A stretch of DNA of 64,000 nucleotides from CALLVY01 sp937899855 (GCA_039820405.1 JBCBQC010000016.1:11294-75293), one strand, 5' to 3'. Positions 8,255 through 17,818 are shown, counted from the stretch's first letter. Translations and numbers: made by a program. The notes: generated from the letters alone by a model not told the origin.

Positions 8255-10510
8255 TTGAACGTCCTCCAACTTCGCCTACCCATTTTACTCATTGCCACCC
8301 TGGCTTTGTGGGCCGCTCTGTATTTTATCCCGCAGCTGCGGGCCGATTACAGTTTTGAGAAGTTTTTTCCCGCGGAAGATCCCGACGTCGCTTACTTTGA
8401 GTCCTACACCAAAACGTTTGGGGAAGACAAGGACCTCCTCATGCTGGCCCTGCCCCACGAACCCAACGTCTTTGACTCCGTCTTCCTGCTCCAAGTAGAT
8501 CAACTTACCCAGCGCTTACAAGCGGAACGGGGCATTCGACGGGTCCTGAGCATGACCAATGCTACGGAATTCCGCAAGACGCCCTACGGCACGGTCGAGA
8601 TTCCCCTCCTCAAAAACACCCCCCGCGGGCGCCAGAAAGCCCAAAAGCATTTCCTCGCCGACCCCCGCACCCGGACGCTGCTCCTTAGCGAGGACCTCCG
8701 TACCACGGCCCTACTGCTCCAGGTCCGCCCCGAATGGAGCGAAGCCCAATCCGACAGCCTGATCGAAGCCATCCGGGGGCATTGTGAGGACCTCGCCCTG
8801 AGTCCCTTCCACCTCGGTGGCCAGCGCTACACCGAGGCGAGCTACATCCGCATGCTCGAAACCGAAAACATTCAGTTGATCCCCCTGTTTATGGTGGCCG
8901 TCGTCCTGGTCCTACTGGCCTTGTACCGCTCTTTTATCAGCATCATCGTACCGACCTTTAGCGTCTTGCTCGGTCTGATCCTGCTCTACGGCTACGCCGC
9001 CGCCATCGGTCGTTCTTTCAACCTGTCCACCCTGATGTATCCCACGGTGATGGCCGTCGTGGGCATGTCCGACCTGATCCACCTGTACACCAAGTACCAA
9101 ACCGAACTCGACCTCGGTTACGACCGCAAAACCGCCATCCTACGCAGTTTGGTGGAGCTGCGGGTGACCCTCTTTCTCACCTCCCTCACCACCATCATTG
9201 GCTTTCTCGCCATCGCTCGCTCCTCCATTGTTCACCTGCAGAGCTACGGCGCCGATGCCGCAGTAGGGGTAGCCATGGCCTATCTGATCGCCATCACCTT
9301 TACCCCGGTCATGCTGTCCTACCTCCCCGCCTCCCGCAGCACCAAAAGCTCGGTCGACTGGCCCCGTATCAGCAGCTGGATGTACCAAATCACCCGCCAA
9401 CGCCCCCGGCTCGTACTCGGGCTGAGTACACTACTCTTGCTACTCTCCACCATGGGCATCGCCAGGATCGACCGCAACAATTTTATCCTGGGGGCCATCA
9501 ATGACGACGCGCCACTCAAACAGGATTACCTCTTTTTCGAACGCGAACTCTCCGGTGTGCGGGCCTTTGAGATGGGCATTGAGGCGCAGGGGGAGCACCG
9601 TTTGGATGAGCTGCTGGTACTACGGGAGTTGGAAAAGCTGGAGCGCTACCTCGACGAATTGGAGGTAATTGGTCCCGTTTTTTCTCCCCTGACCTTTTAC
9701 AAAACCGCCCAGTCGATCGACCAGGGAAAGGGCTTGGCGGGCTACGTCCTGCCCCAGCGTCAGGAGCAGATTCAGCGGCTCGCCAGGTGGGAAGAACGGA
9801 TCGATTTTCCCTACCTCAGCCCGGACAAAAAGCAGGGCCGTTTGGCCGCCAAAATGCGCGACATCGGTCGCCAGCGAGTCGAAGTCCTCCAGGCCCAAAT
9901 CGATACCTGGATTGCGGAGAACCTAGACGCCTCCCTACTGCGCTTTCGACCCACGGGAGCGAGCTTGCTGATGGACAAGACCAACCAACACCTGGTGCGG
10001 CAGATGCTGGAGAGTTTGGTACTGGCCTTTGTACTCGTATCCATCATCGTGGCTTGGGTTTTTCGGAATGGTTTGATGGTGGTCATTTCTCTGATTCCCA
10101 ACGTACTGCCCCTGCTGTTTACCGCCGGGGTCATGGGCTGGTTTGGCGTCGAACTCAACGGCTCCACCGCCATCATCTTTACCATTGCCTTCGTCATCGC
10201 GGTCGACGATACCATTCACTTCCTGATGAAATTCCAGCAGGAGCGGCGCCGGGGGCAAGCTTTTGAACCCGCGCTACAAGCTACCCTGGCACAAACGGGC
10301 AAAGCCATTATCATCACCAGTGTAGTGTTGATGTCGGGTTATGCGATCTTACTTTTTTCGGATTTTCGAGAGGCTTGGTACCACGGTGTTCTCATCTGTT
10401 TTACGATGCTGGGGGCCCTGGTGGCCGATCTCTTTTTGATTCCCATCTTGTTGCGTAGGCTGTACACCGGGAGCGTGGACCCACTGGCGGAAACGGATGG
10501 GGAGGGCTAG
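8255..10510 (+). CDS. RND superfamily (MMPL/SSD) transporter
   Basis: A 751-residue inner-membrane protein. There is one N-terminal transmembrane helix (residues 5-24), a soluble loop, about five helices (about 210-360) containing the sterol-sensing-like segment STLMYPTVMAVVGMSDLIHLYTK, a second loop, and a second helix set (about 585-735) with AIIFTIAFVIAVDDTIHFLMKF. This is the duplicated MMPL/SSD layout of hydrophobe exporters driven by proton flow. The only start that begins at the first helix is TTG at 8255. The stop overlaps the stop of the convergent OleD-like gene by four bases. Its position beside a lipid-type pathway suggests export of a lipid, which is inference. Confidence 0.86.
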   Translation: MNVLQLRLPILLIATLALWAALYFIPQLRADYSFEKFFPAEDPDVAYFESYTKTFGEDKDLLMLALPHEPNVFDSVFLLQVDQLTQRLQAERGIRRVLSMTNATEFRKTPYGTVEIPLLKNTPRGRQKAQKHFLADPRTRTLLLSEDLRTTALLLQVRPEWSEAQSDSLIEAIRGHCEDLALSPFHLGGQRYTEASYIRMLETENIQLIPLFMVAVVLVLLALYRSFISIIVPTFSVLLGLILLYGYAAAIGRSFNLSTLMYPTVMAVVGMSDLIHLYTKYQTELDLGYDRKTAILRSLVELRVTLFLTSLTTIIGFLAIARSSIVHLQSYGADAAVGVAMAYLIAITFTPVMLSYLPASRSTKSSVDWPRISSWMYQITRQRPRLVLGLSTLLLLLSTMGIARIDRNNFILGAINDDAPLKQDYLFFERELSGVRAFEMGIEAQGEHRLDELLVLRELEKLERYLDELEVIGPVFSPLTFYKTAQSIDQGKGLAGYVLPQRQEQIQRLARWEERIDFPYLSPDKKQGRLAAKMRDIGRQRVEVLQAQIDTWIAENLDASLLRFRPTGASLLMDKTNQHLVRQMLESLVLAFVLVSIIVAWVFRNGLMVVISLIPNVLPLLFTAGVMGWFGVELNGSTAIIFTIAFVIAVDDTIHFLMKFQQERRRGQAFEPALQATLAQTGKAIIITSVVLMSGYAILLFSDFREAWYHGVLICFTMLGALVADLFLIPILLRRLYTGSVDPLAETDGEG

Positions 10511-11496
10511 CCGGTCCAGGGGAGATTGGCGGCGGCTTTGCGAATCTTTTTGATGCCGATGTGGTTGCCCCAGTCGAGAATATTGGCCAGCTCCAGGTCA
10601 AAATCGGTAATCGCTTCGTACTGCAACTGCTTTTTAATTTTCGTAAGGTCGAGTACCATCGACTCCGTAACGTAGGCGATGGATTGGGCGGAATAGCTGA
10701 TGGGGATTTTGAGACTATCGGCCATTTTGACAAAGCTCTTGATCCAGCGGATGGGAATTTCTTTGACCGGTAGGATTTTTCCGTGCAGACCAAAGATGAC
10801 TTGTTCGATGACCTCGCGAAGGAGATAGGTCCTTTCGTCGGCAATGTTGTAGGCATGAAAGCCCTTGGGCTGTTGTTCGATCACCCGTTCGATCCCCGTG
10901 ATGAGGTTAGAGACGTGGGTCATGGAAACGGGAATCATTCCATCTCCGGGAATGATGATTTTGTTGTTGCGCACCAGCTTGAGGATACGAGGGAGCAGCA
11001 CCCGATCGTGCGTGCCGTAAATGGCTCGGGGGCGGAGGCTGACGATGGAGCGCCGCCGTTGGCTTTGCTTTTGTAGAAAGCTCTCGGCCAGCCACTTGGT
11101 TTTGCCGTAATTGGAGAGGATGGCGTCGGGGTCGACCTGATCTTCGCGGATGGGGTGGCCGCTAAAATCGTAGATGGAGGCGGAGGAGATGTGGATAAAG
11201 AGGGGGGTACGGACGGCTTCAAAAACCCGCTCGGTACCTTCCACGTTGACCTGGTAAAACCGCTCGTACAGCCCCCGGTCGGAGGCCAGGGCGGCGCTGT
11301 GGATACAGCAATCGACTTCGAGGCGGGGTACGGTGGTACTGATGTCGGCGCGAATGTATTCGCTGACGGCATCGAGTAGGGCGGAGGGGGGCTTTTTACT
11401 GCGGCCCAGAGCGATGATCTCGTGGCCTCTACTGGAGAAATGGCGTACTAAATGACTGCCTAAGGAGCCGGTCGCGCCGGTAATGGCAATTTTCAT
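10507..11496 (-). CDS. NAD(P)-dependent epimerase/dehydratase family oxidoreductase, OleD-like
   Basis: A 329-residue extended short-chain dehydrogenase. The Rossmann fold opens with ITGATGSLGSHLV (residues 4-16). The active site follows as HISSASIY and YGKTK (YxxxK). A segment LRPRAIYGTHDRVLLPRIL resembles the OleD/3-beta-HSD substrate region. OleD-type enzymes reduce 2-alkyl-3-ketoacids, the OleA products, to beta-hydroxy acids for OleC. It starts two bases after the stop of the OleC-like ligase gene and is the last gene of the four-gene operon. Exact substrate unproven; a sugar epimerase is less likely given the neighbours. Confidence 0.8.
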   Translation of the reverse strand: MKIAITGATGSLGSHLVRHFSSRGHEIIALGRSKKPPSALLDAVSEYIRADISTTVPRLEVDCCIHSAALASDRGLYERFYQVNVEGTERVFEAVRTPLFIHISSASIYDFSGHPIREDQVDPDAILSNYGKTKWLAESFLQKQSQRRRSIVSLRPRAIYGTHDRVLLPRILKLVRNNKIIIPGDGMIPVSMTHVSNLITGIERVIEQQPKGFHAYNIADERTYLLREVIEQVIFGLHGKILPVKEIPIRWIKSFVKMADSLKIPISYSAQSIAYVTESMVLDLTKIKKQLQYEAITDFDLELANILDWGNHIGIKKIRKAAANLPWTG

Positions 11497-11497
11497 A

Positions 11498-13036
11498 TTA
11501 TTGCTTGCTATAGTTCTGCCGAATTTGTGCTTTCAAGGTCCGACGATCCACTTTTTGTTGACGTCCACTGCGGGGAATGGCCATTTGGAGAATGCGATCG
11601 GGCCAAGCCTCGCGGTCGATACTAAAAATACCTCTTTGTAGTTTTTTTTCCAAGTCTGCGAGCGGTAATTTTTCGTTTCCCTCTATTACGAGAAAAACGA
11701 CTTCGTCCGCCAGCACTTCTTCATAGATTCCTACAAATACGGCCTCCGTCACACCGGGAATTTTTTTGACCGTTGGTTCGTACAAGGCGGGATAGAGATT
11801 GAAATTTCGGCGAATAATCATCTCTTTTTTACGTCCCGTGAGTACCAACAATTGTTCTTCGTCCAGATAACCCAAGTCACCCGTTGGATGCCAATGGGGC
11901 CTACTGTTTAAATGCCAGTAGTTGCGGTATAGTTGTGGCGATTGAATTAAAATTTCGCCATCGGCTGCGATTTCCAAATTTACCCCCGCTGCGGGTCGGC
12001 CCAATAAATCTCCTCGGCAGGGGTACTCGACCTTTTGTCGGCCATCGCAGGTGCTCACCAGCAGGTTTTCCGTCATCCCGTACAGGCAGGTAATGCGGGT
12101 GTGGGCGGGAAGCCGCTCGATCAAGCGCTCCAAAAAGGGCACGTGGACCGGCGCCGAGCCGAGCAGTACGTGTTGGAGGCAATCGGGAAAACGCTCCTCC
12201 CCCCGTTTTTGCAACTCCCCAAGAAGTTCCAGGTACTCGGCGGGCGGCCCAAATAGGATGCTAATCTTCTGGTCCCGGATAAAGGCCAAGCGCTCGGCGG
12301 CCGTCGCCCGGGGCCGCCACAGGTGCACGGGAATGCCGGCGCATACGCCGATGAGCATAAAGTGGGGCAGGTGGGTAGCCACGCGTTGCGGGCCCAGGCT
12401 ACGGAGCAAGTCCACGATCAGCTCGATGCTGTGGGCCAGGCTACTCAGGCGGTGGACCACGCCCTTGGGAACGCTCTGGGTACCGGAGGTGTAGGTGACG
12501 AGGTAGGGATGGTCGGGATTGCCGTTTTGCCAGTTGAAGGGGAGGGGGGCGGCCCGTTTTAGCTGCCGCAGGGTTTGGTGTTTTTGCCACAGGGGCAAGC
12601 GTGGGCCCGTGCTGATGAGCTTGACGGCATCCGTTTGGGGAAAGTAGGGGCCACTTTTGTTCCAACGGAGGTAAATCCACCGCAAAAGGGGATGTTCGCG
12701 TAAAAACAATAAGCGCGTATCCACGATGGCCCACTGGGGTGCAAATTGGCGCAGCTTTTCTCGGTAATTGTCACGGCCCATCTCCGGATCGATGATCGCC
12801 ACTTGGCACTGCAAGATCATGGTGGCGAAAATCAGTCGCAGAAAATCGGGCCCCGGCTCACTGGCCATCACGAGGCGGTCTCCCGCGCGGCATCCCACCC
12901 GCCACAACTGCGCCGCCAATTGCTGACTCTCCGCCAGCAACTGACCCACCCGGACCAGCTCGTCCCCCCGCTGCAGGGCCACTTCCGCCGCTCCACGGGC
13001 CTCCAACAGTTCGATAAAACGGTTGTGAAAAAACAT
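11498..13036 (-). CDS. AMP-dependent acid ligase, OleC-like (beta-lactone synthetase family)
   Basis: A 512-residue ANL-superfamily enzyme. The ATG at 13036 (MFFHNRFIELLE) is preferred over an upstream in-frame start that would run into the preceding gene. Motifs include the phosphate loop YTSGTQSVPKGVV (about residue 180), the YGMTE core, and GDLGYL...LTGRKKEMI at the C-terminal hinge. The N-terminal stretch GDRLVMASEPGPDFLRLIFA and IDPEMGRDN strongly resembles OleC, which converts 2-alkyl-3-hydroxy acids into cis-beta-lactones using ATP rather than making acyl-CoA. The flanking OleA- and OleD-like genes support this. A general acyl-CoA ligase remains possible. Confidence 0.78.
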   Translation of the reverse strand: MFFHNRFIELLEARGAAEVALQRGDELVRVGQLLAESQQLAAQLWRVGCRAGDRLVMASEPGPDFLRLIFATMILQCQVAIIDPEMGRDNYREKLRQFAPQWAIVDTRLLFLREHPLLRWIYLRWNKSGPYFPQTDAVKLISTGPRLPLWQKHQTLRQLKRAAPLPFNWQNGNPDHPYLVTYTSGTQSVPKGVVHRLSSLAHSIELIVDLLRSLGPQRVATHLPHFMLIGVCAGIPVHLWRPRATAAERLAFIRDQKISILFGPPAEYLELLGELQKRGEERFPDCLQHVLLGSAPVHVPFLERLIERLPAHTRITCLYGMTENLLVSTCDGRQKVEYPCRGDLLGRPAAGVNLEIAADGEILIQSPQLYRNYWHLNSRPHWHPTGDLGYLDEEQLLVLTGRKKEMIIRRNFNLYPALYEPTVKKIPGVTEAVFVGIYEEVLADEVVFLVIEGNEKLPLADLEKKLQRGIFSIDREAWPDRILQMAIPRSGRQQKVDRRTLKAQIRQNYSKQ

Positions 13037-13058
13037 AACGTAGCTGGTTTTGGTGGTT

Positions 13059-14060
13059 TTACCAGACCAAGAGTTGTACCGAAGCACTGATGCCCGCCGC
13101 CAGGCCAATCAAGGCGATCTTATCTCCGGGGCCTAGCTTTCCCCGCCGCTCCGCACAGTGCATCGCCAGCGGAATGGAAGCCGCCGCCGTATTGCCATAG
13201 TGCTCAAAAATGCTGGTGCTTTTGGCCAGATCCAAACCCGTTCCCTCCGAAATGTACTGAAAAGACTGGGTCGATACCTGATGCGTAAACCAGTGGTCTA
13301 CTTCTTCCGTCGACCAGGGCGATTCCCGCAAACTGGCCCGGACAAAGCGCTGGGATTCCTCCCGCATGGCTTCCTTGAGCGCCACGGTCTGCCCCTCAAA
13401 GTACAGCTTGCTGGGGTCGTGTGGATGGCGCGAGCCCCCGCCTTCGATGGTGCACAGGGGCCAGTGTTTGCCCACGGTGAGGAACTTTTGGTAGTAAATA
13501 CCCGCCGTTTCTTCCGTTTCCGCCGCCGTTACCAAGGCGGCGGCGCCGGCATCCCCGAGGCTAAATGCCGCCAGGCTGCGTTTGAGTTGCCGCTCGTCGG
13601 ACAGCTCGAAATTGATCGCATCACTGAGTTTTTCCCCATTGACGATCAGTACGCGCTGGTACAGTCCCGACTGGATGTAAGCCGAGGCCGCTTGGATGGC
13701 GGTGACGAAGCTGTTACACGCATTTTTGAGGTCGAGCGCCGGGCAGTGAAGCCCCAGTTTGTCCTGGACGATGTTGGCCGTAGCGGGTTCGATGAGGTCG
13801 GCGGAGGCGGCGGCAAAAATCAGCAGGTCGATGTGTTGCTTGCCCCAGCGTTCTACGATGGGCCGGGCGGCAGCACAGGCCAGGTCGGAGACCTGCTCTT
13901 CCGGGGCGGCAAAGCGGCGTTCGCGGATGCCAAAGAGTTTTTCCAAGGCACCCCTCGCCAGCAGTCGATGGCGGCGATTGATCCGTGTTTCGACCTCGCG
14001 GTTGTCGACCACTCGCTCGGGTACGTAGGCGGAAATTTGGGCAATTTTAGACCGGACCAT
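13059..14060 (-). CDS. 3-oxoacyl-ACP synthase III family protein (OleA/FabH-like)
   Basis: A 333-residue thiolase-fold condensing enzyme. The KAS III triad is visible: Cys115 in LKNACNSF, His260 in WFTHQVST and Asn290 in HYGNTAAAS. The C-terminal GDKIALIGLAAGISASVQLL is typical of FabH-type proteins. With an OleC-like and an OleD-like gene downstream, I read it as an OleA-type enzyme that joins two acyl chains head to head, or primes a similar lipid. It starts five bases after the diiron oxygenase stop and ends 22 bases before the ligase start, so it sits inside one transcript. Alternative: a starter-unit ketosynthase for another lipid. Confidence 0.85.
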   Translation of the reverse strand: MVRSKIAQISAYVPERVVDNREVETRINRRHRLLARGALEKLFGIRERRFAAPEEQVSDLACAAARPIVERWGKQHIDLLIFAAASADLIEPATANIVQDKLGLHCPALDLKNACNSFVTAIQAASAYIQSGLYQRVLIVNGEKLSDAINFELSDERQLKRSLAAFSLGDAGAAALVTAAETEETAGIYYQKFLTVGKHWPLCTIEGGGSRHPHDPSKLYFEGQTVALKEAMREESQRFVRASLRESPWSTEEVDHWFTHQVSTQSFQYISEGTGLDLAKSTSIFEHYGNTAAASIPLAMHCAERRGKLGPGDKIALIGLAAGISASVQLLVW

Positions 14061-14064
14061 CAGC

Positions 14065-14952
14065 TTATACTTTGGCCTTGAGAATGAGCCGCCACAGCGG
14101 GCGTGTCAACCAGTTGAAGCCACCGATGTCCTCCATAAATTCAATGGCCTCGTCCAGGCAGTGTTCGGCAAATTTGTGCTTGAAGTGGCGGTAAGCCGTT
14201 TTCTGGTAATGCGCGGGGCGATCCACTCCGATGCGTTCAAAAATTTCCCGTCGAACGTAGAGGGTCCGCATGAAGTAGATGTTGAGCAAAAACAGCAAGC
14301 TGTACCAGGTCCGTCGGAGGAAGCCCGCGTTTTGGGTGTAGCGTTCGAGCCACAGCTTGGTGTAGTGGATGTGGCGGCCTTCCTCGATGTGGTGCAGTTC
14401 CGAGACCTTGCGCAAAACCTGGTACACCCTCGGATCGCGACGCATCAGTTTGCCGTACACATCGGCCATCATCTCCACGGCCAGTACGGACATAAAAACC
14501 CAGTCCGAGGGGAGGAATTTTACCGTCAATTTTCCCCAAAAGCGGTGCTGGAATCCCGGTAGAATGGGTTTTCCATCCAATTGCTCAATGGCCTTGGAAA
14601 ACATCTCTTGGTGGCGAAACTCCTCGATCAACTCCCGCAGTAAAAAGCGGTACTCCACATCGCCGGGGCTGAGATCGAGCAAGTGGCGGTTGAAAAAGAG
14701 ACAGGCCAGACCCTCCGACCAGCCGTAGGAATACATCACCTGTACGACCTCGTGGCGACCCAGCTCGCGCCTTTGCGCCGGACTGAGCCGTTCGTAGAGG
14801 GGGTGACCGGCGAGGGAAACCAGCTTTTCGGGAAGAAACAAATCCGCCTCCTCGGCGGGTTCTTGCCAGGGAACAAACTGCTCGGGAAGGAGGGGTTTTT
14901 CCTTGCTGATGCGAATCAATCGCTCAATTTTTTGGACGGGAAAGGTCGTCAT
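14065..14952 (-). CDS. AurF-like non-haem diiron oxygenase
   Basis: A 295-residue, mainly helical protein and first gene of the four-gene operon. The metal ligands of p-aminobenzoate N-oxygenase AurF can be matched in order: Glu80, Glu111 and His114 (EFRHQEMF, ExxH), Glu160 (VLAVEMMAD), and His187, Glu191, His194 (HHIEEGRH, HxxxExxH). AurF-family enzymes use dioxygen for N-oxygenation or hydroxylation. Beside OleA/C/D-like genes, it may oxidise an acyl chain or an amine. On the minus strand TATCTTGG about 40 bases upstream is a near match to a -7 box. The rest of the 284-base upstream gap shows nothing else I can name. Confidence 0.8.
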   Translation of the reverse strand: MTTFPVQKIERLIRISKEKPLLPEQFVPWQEPAEEADLFLPEKLVSLAGHPLYERLSPAQRRELGRHEVVQVMYSYGWSEGLACLFFNRHLLDLSPGDVEYRFLLRELIEEFRHQEMFSKAIEQLDGKPILPGFQHRFWGKLTVKFLPSDWVFMSVLAVEMMADVYGKLMRRDPRVYQVLRKVSELHHIEEGRHIHYTKLWLERYTQNAGFLRRTWYSLLFLLNIYFMRTLYVRREIFERIGVDRPAHYQKTAYRHFKHKFAEHCLDEAIEFMEDIGGFNWLTRPLWRLILKAKV

Positions 14953-15236
14953 ACGCTTTACGGTTTGTTTTTCAATCTGCCTCCAAGATAGTACCTGTGC
15001 GAACAGCAGTGGTATTAAATTGTGCCAAATGAGGCATGTGAAAAAAGCTTATATTAGGATTTTTCGACGCCAAAACACCCAGGCAATCTACTTTATCCCC
15101 CTGCAAGAACGGCGAAATGATCGACAAAGTCTCCCGTTTTCTGGATGGACCCAGGCTGCCGTACCGGAAAACAGGACCCTGACATCTCCCGGTTATTACC
15201 AAGGGACGCAAACATCTGGAGCATTGGGTTCGACGA

Positions 15237-17798
15237 CTATCCGTCCTGACGACCCGAGCGGTGAATGTGGTTGCTACTGGCTTGCTGGGTCCCCATCATC
15301 AGGACATCCTGAATATTGACGTGCTCCGGCCGGGTAGCGATGAAGTAGATGGTCTCGGCCACGTCGCGCGCCTTGAGCGGTTGGAAATCTTCGTAGATTT
15401 TGGCCCGTTCGGTATCGCCGTGGAAGCGAACCAGGGCAAATTCGGTTTCCTCAACGTGTCCCGGCGCTACCTGACTCACGCGAATGCCGTGCTGATGTAG
15501 ATCGAGACGCATCGATTTGGTAAGGGCGTCAACGGCAAATTTGGTGGCGCAGTAGACGTTTCCCTTGGGATACACTTCCTTTCCCGCCGTCGAGGCCACG
15601 TTGATGATGTGCCCCCGGCCACGGGCCACCATCCAGGGACTTACGACCCGGGTCATGTACAGCAATCCCTTGATGTTGGTATCAATCATGGTTTCCCAAT
15701 CTTCGATATCGCCTTCGTGAATAGCGGCGAAGCCCCGCGCCAGCCCCGCATTGTTGATCAAAATATCAATTTCCGACCAGTCCGCTCCCAACTCGTCCAG
15801 GGCCGTACTCACGGAGCTGCGCTGGCGAACGTCAAAGCAGAGGGTCTGCGTTTCCACCTGGTAATGCTCTTGGAGTTGGCTTTGCAGCGCTTCTAGCCGA
15901 TCGGCTCGCCGCCCGGTCATGATGATCCGGTGGCCGCGCTCGGCAAATACCTGGGCAGTGGCCAGGCCGATGCCCGAAGTCGCTCCGGTGATTAGAACGG
16001 TTTTGATGTCCTCGGCTACGGGGCGCAGCTGGATGGCCTGTTCCTCGGTGGTGCTTTCCGCTGCGGGTGTTTCCGTGACCTCCGGTTCCGGATCCCGGTA
16101 GTTGAAGGCCAGGTCGTTTTCTTCCGTCTTGAGTTCGGGGTTGATGCCAAAGGCCCGTTCGTAAAAGGCCGTGGCCGTTTCCAGGTCTCCCTTGCGGTGG
16201 TGGATCAGGGCCAGGTCGTAATTGGCGAAGGGGTGATCCGCTTGCAATTCGAGCGTTTTGTGGAAGTGCTTGACGGCTTTATCGGGTTTGCCCAATTCCT
16301 CGGCCAGCAGGACCGCGTACTGGTAGCGGGCGTCGATGTGCTCGGGATGGAGTTTGATGGCGCGTTTGAAGTAATTGCTCGCCTGTTTTTGCTGGTTGGT
16401 AAAGCAGGTGGCGGTGAGTCGACCCAGCTTGTAATTGATCCCCGGCAGGTCCGGGCTGAGGGACAAGACTTTTTCGTAATAACTTTTGGCGAGCAGCAGA
16501 TTGTTGTCGCTCTCGGCCTGGGCGGCCAATTCCAGGTACTTTTCGACGTCCTGTTCCTGGGGCGATTCCCCCGCCGTCGCCTGATCCGGTACGGGATTGG
16601 GCTGAGGAACAGCGGGTGGGCTAACGGTAATGGGGGCCTCCACCTCCGTGCGTTCCAAATCGACGTCTGCTTCCTCGGTTTCGGGCGCTATGACTTCCTC
16701 CTCCTCCTCTTCGAAAATGGATTCGAGGATTGCGTAGTTGCGCTCCGGAGGCGTAGAAGGATCGCTGGGCGTCTCCAGCTGAATTTGTGCCTCCTCCTCG
16801 GCCACCTCCTCGATGATTTCATCGATGTCCGAACCAAAATCCACGGTAATGTCTTCTTCTCCCGCACCGGCAAGCTCCTCTACTGGGGGCGTGGTTTCGC
16901 TGGGGGGATCGGCATCCAGGCGTTCCTGGACCAAGTTGTCGACCTTGGTCAGATCCGGGCTGATGTGCAGGGCCTTTTCCGGGGGAGCTTCCGCGGGGGG
17001 GACCGGTGGGTCCAAGGAAGGCCCCGTCTCGGGAGCGACATTGGCGTGGAGCAAGTCCATGCCCGGAATCTGCTCGATGATGATCTCTTCTTCCTCCAGC
17101 ATGCTTTCCTCCTCGGGAGGGTCGACCGTGGGGCTCAGGGTACTCACCTCCTTGGCGGTACTCGGCCGGTCGGTACCCGACTGGCCGACGGCTTGGTTAA
17201 CGCGTTGGGCGGAAAAGGCTTGGAAAGAGGCTTCGTCGCCAAAGCGGTGAAAAAAGGCCTGGAAGTTACTTTGTTGTAGAAGCGGATATTCCCAGTAGCT
17301 GGTATCGCGCAGGTAACGCAGGAACTCACCCACCTGGGTGGAGATGCCCCGGACGATTTTCAGGTCCTCCTCCAGGTCGTTGGCACTGGAGCGCGACTGG
17401 TGGCGCATGTCGAGGTATTTTTCCTGCCAGAAGTTCATGTATTTGATGATCTGACCAATCCGGTCGAAGGTGGTGGGCACCGAGTCAAAGGTACCGGGTT
17501 TTTCTCCGGGATACCAGCCATCGATGACGATGCACTGGAGCCGTCCCTGGCCCAGCAGCTCCTGGAAGGTCCCCAAGATTTGGTGCATTGGGCTGATGGA
17601 CTTGAGGTAGTTGTCGCTCAGGAGCAGTATGATGGGATGGCTGCTACTTTTAAGGGTTTCGTTGAAGTCGAGGTGCTCGCGCCCTTCGAGGCTCAACTGG
17701 TGGTGAAAGACAAAACCGGCCGGACGCAGTTCGCGTTCGAGCTCGTGGGCCATGATTTCATTGGCTTTGCAATAGGCTAAAAGTAGTTCTTTGGTCAT
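15237..17798 (-). CDS. TIR-like domain / TPR / short-chain dehydrogenase fusion protein
   Basis: An 853-residue multidomain protein. Residues about 1-130 look like a TIR-type flavodoxin-like domain (ELLLAYCKAN..., SSHPIILLLSDNYLKS). Residues about 195-415 are an acidic, proline-rich linker. Residues about 417-565 hold four or so tetratricopeptide repeats (LLLAKSYYEKVLSLSPDLP, ASNYFKRAIKLHPEH). Residues about 595-853 are a classical short-chain dehydrogenase with ITGATSGIG, NNAG, and a Ser/Tyr/Lys site (NVASTAGK, YCATK), nearest in style to the YdfG 3-hydroxyacid dehydrogenases. It starts 20 bases after the TlpA-like lipoprotein gene. A TIR catalytic Glu is not certain, so NAD hydrolysis is not claimed. 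No signal peptide. Confidence 0.78.
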   Translation of the reverse strand: MTKELLLAYCKANEIMAHELERELRPAGFVFHHQLSLEGREHLDFNETLKSSSHPIILLLSDNYLKSISPMHQILGTFQELLGQGRLQCIVIDGWYPGEKPGTFDSVPTTFDRIGQIIKYMNFWQEKYLDMRHQSRSSANDLEEDLKIVRGISTQVGEFLRYLRDTSYWEYPLLQQSNFQAFFHRFGDEASFQAFSAQRVNQAVGQSGTDRPSTAKEVSTLSPTVDPPEEESMLEEEEIIIEQIPGMDLLHANVAPETGPSLDPPVPPAEAPPEKALHISPDLTKVDNLVQERLDADPPSETTPPVEELAGAGEEDITVDFGSDIDEIIEEVAEEEAQIQLETPSDPSTPPERNYAILESIFEEEEEEVIAPETEEADVDLERTEVEAPITVSPPAVPQPNPVPDQATAGESPQEQDVEKYLELAAQAESDNNLLLAKSYYEKVLSLSPDLPGINYKLGRLTATCFTNQQKQASNYFKRAIKLHPEHIDARYQYAVLLAEELGKPDKAVKHFHKTLELQADHPFANYDLALIHHRKGDLETATAFYERAFGINPELKTEENDLAFNYRDPEPEVTETPAAESTTEEQAIQLRPVAEDIKTVLITGATSGIGLATAQVFAERGHRIIMTGRRADRLEALQSQLQEHYQVETQTLCFDVRQRSSVSTALDELGADWSEIDILINNAGLARGFAAIHEGDIEDWETMIDTNIKGLLYMTRVVSPWMVARGRGHIINVASTAGKEVYPKGNVYCATKFAVDALTKSMRLDLHQHGIRVSQVAPGHVEETEFALVRFHGDTERAKIYEDFQPLKARDVAETIYFIATRPEHVNIQDVLMMGTQQASSNHIHRSGRQDG

Positions 17799-17818
17799 TG
17801 GTGATCGGTCGGAATGAT

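Noticed and set aside
16197..17279. 360-codon plus-strand open frame opposite the TIR/TPR/SDR gene
   Set aside because: It mirrors codon bias of the real minus-strand gene; its composition (Gly/Phe/Val rich) fits no family.
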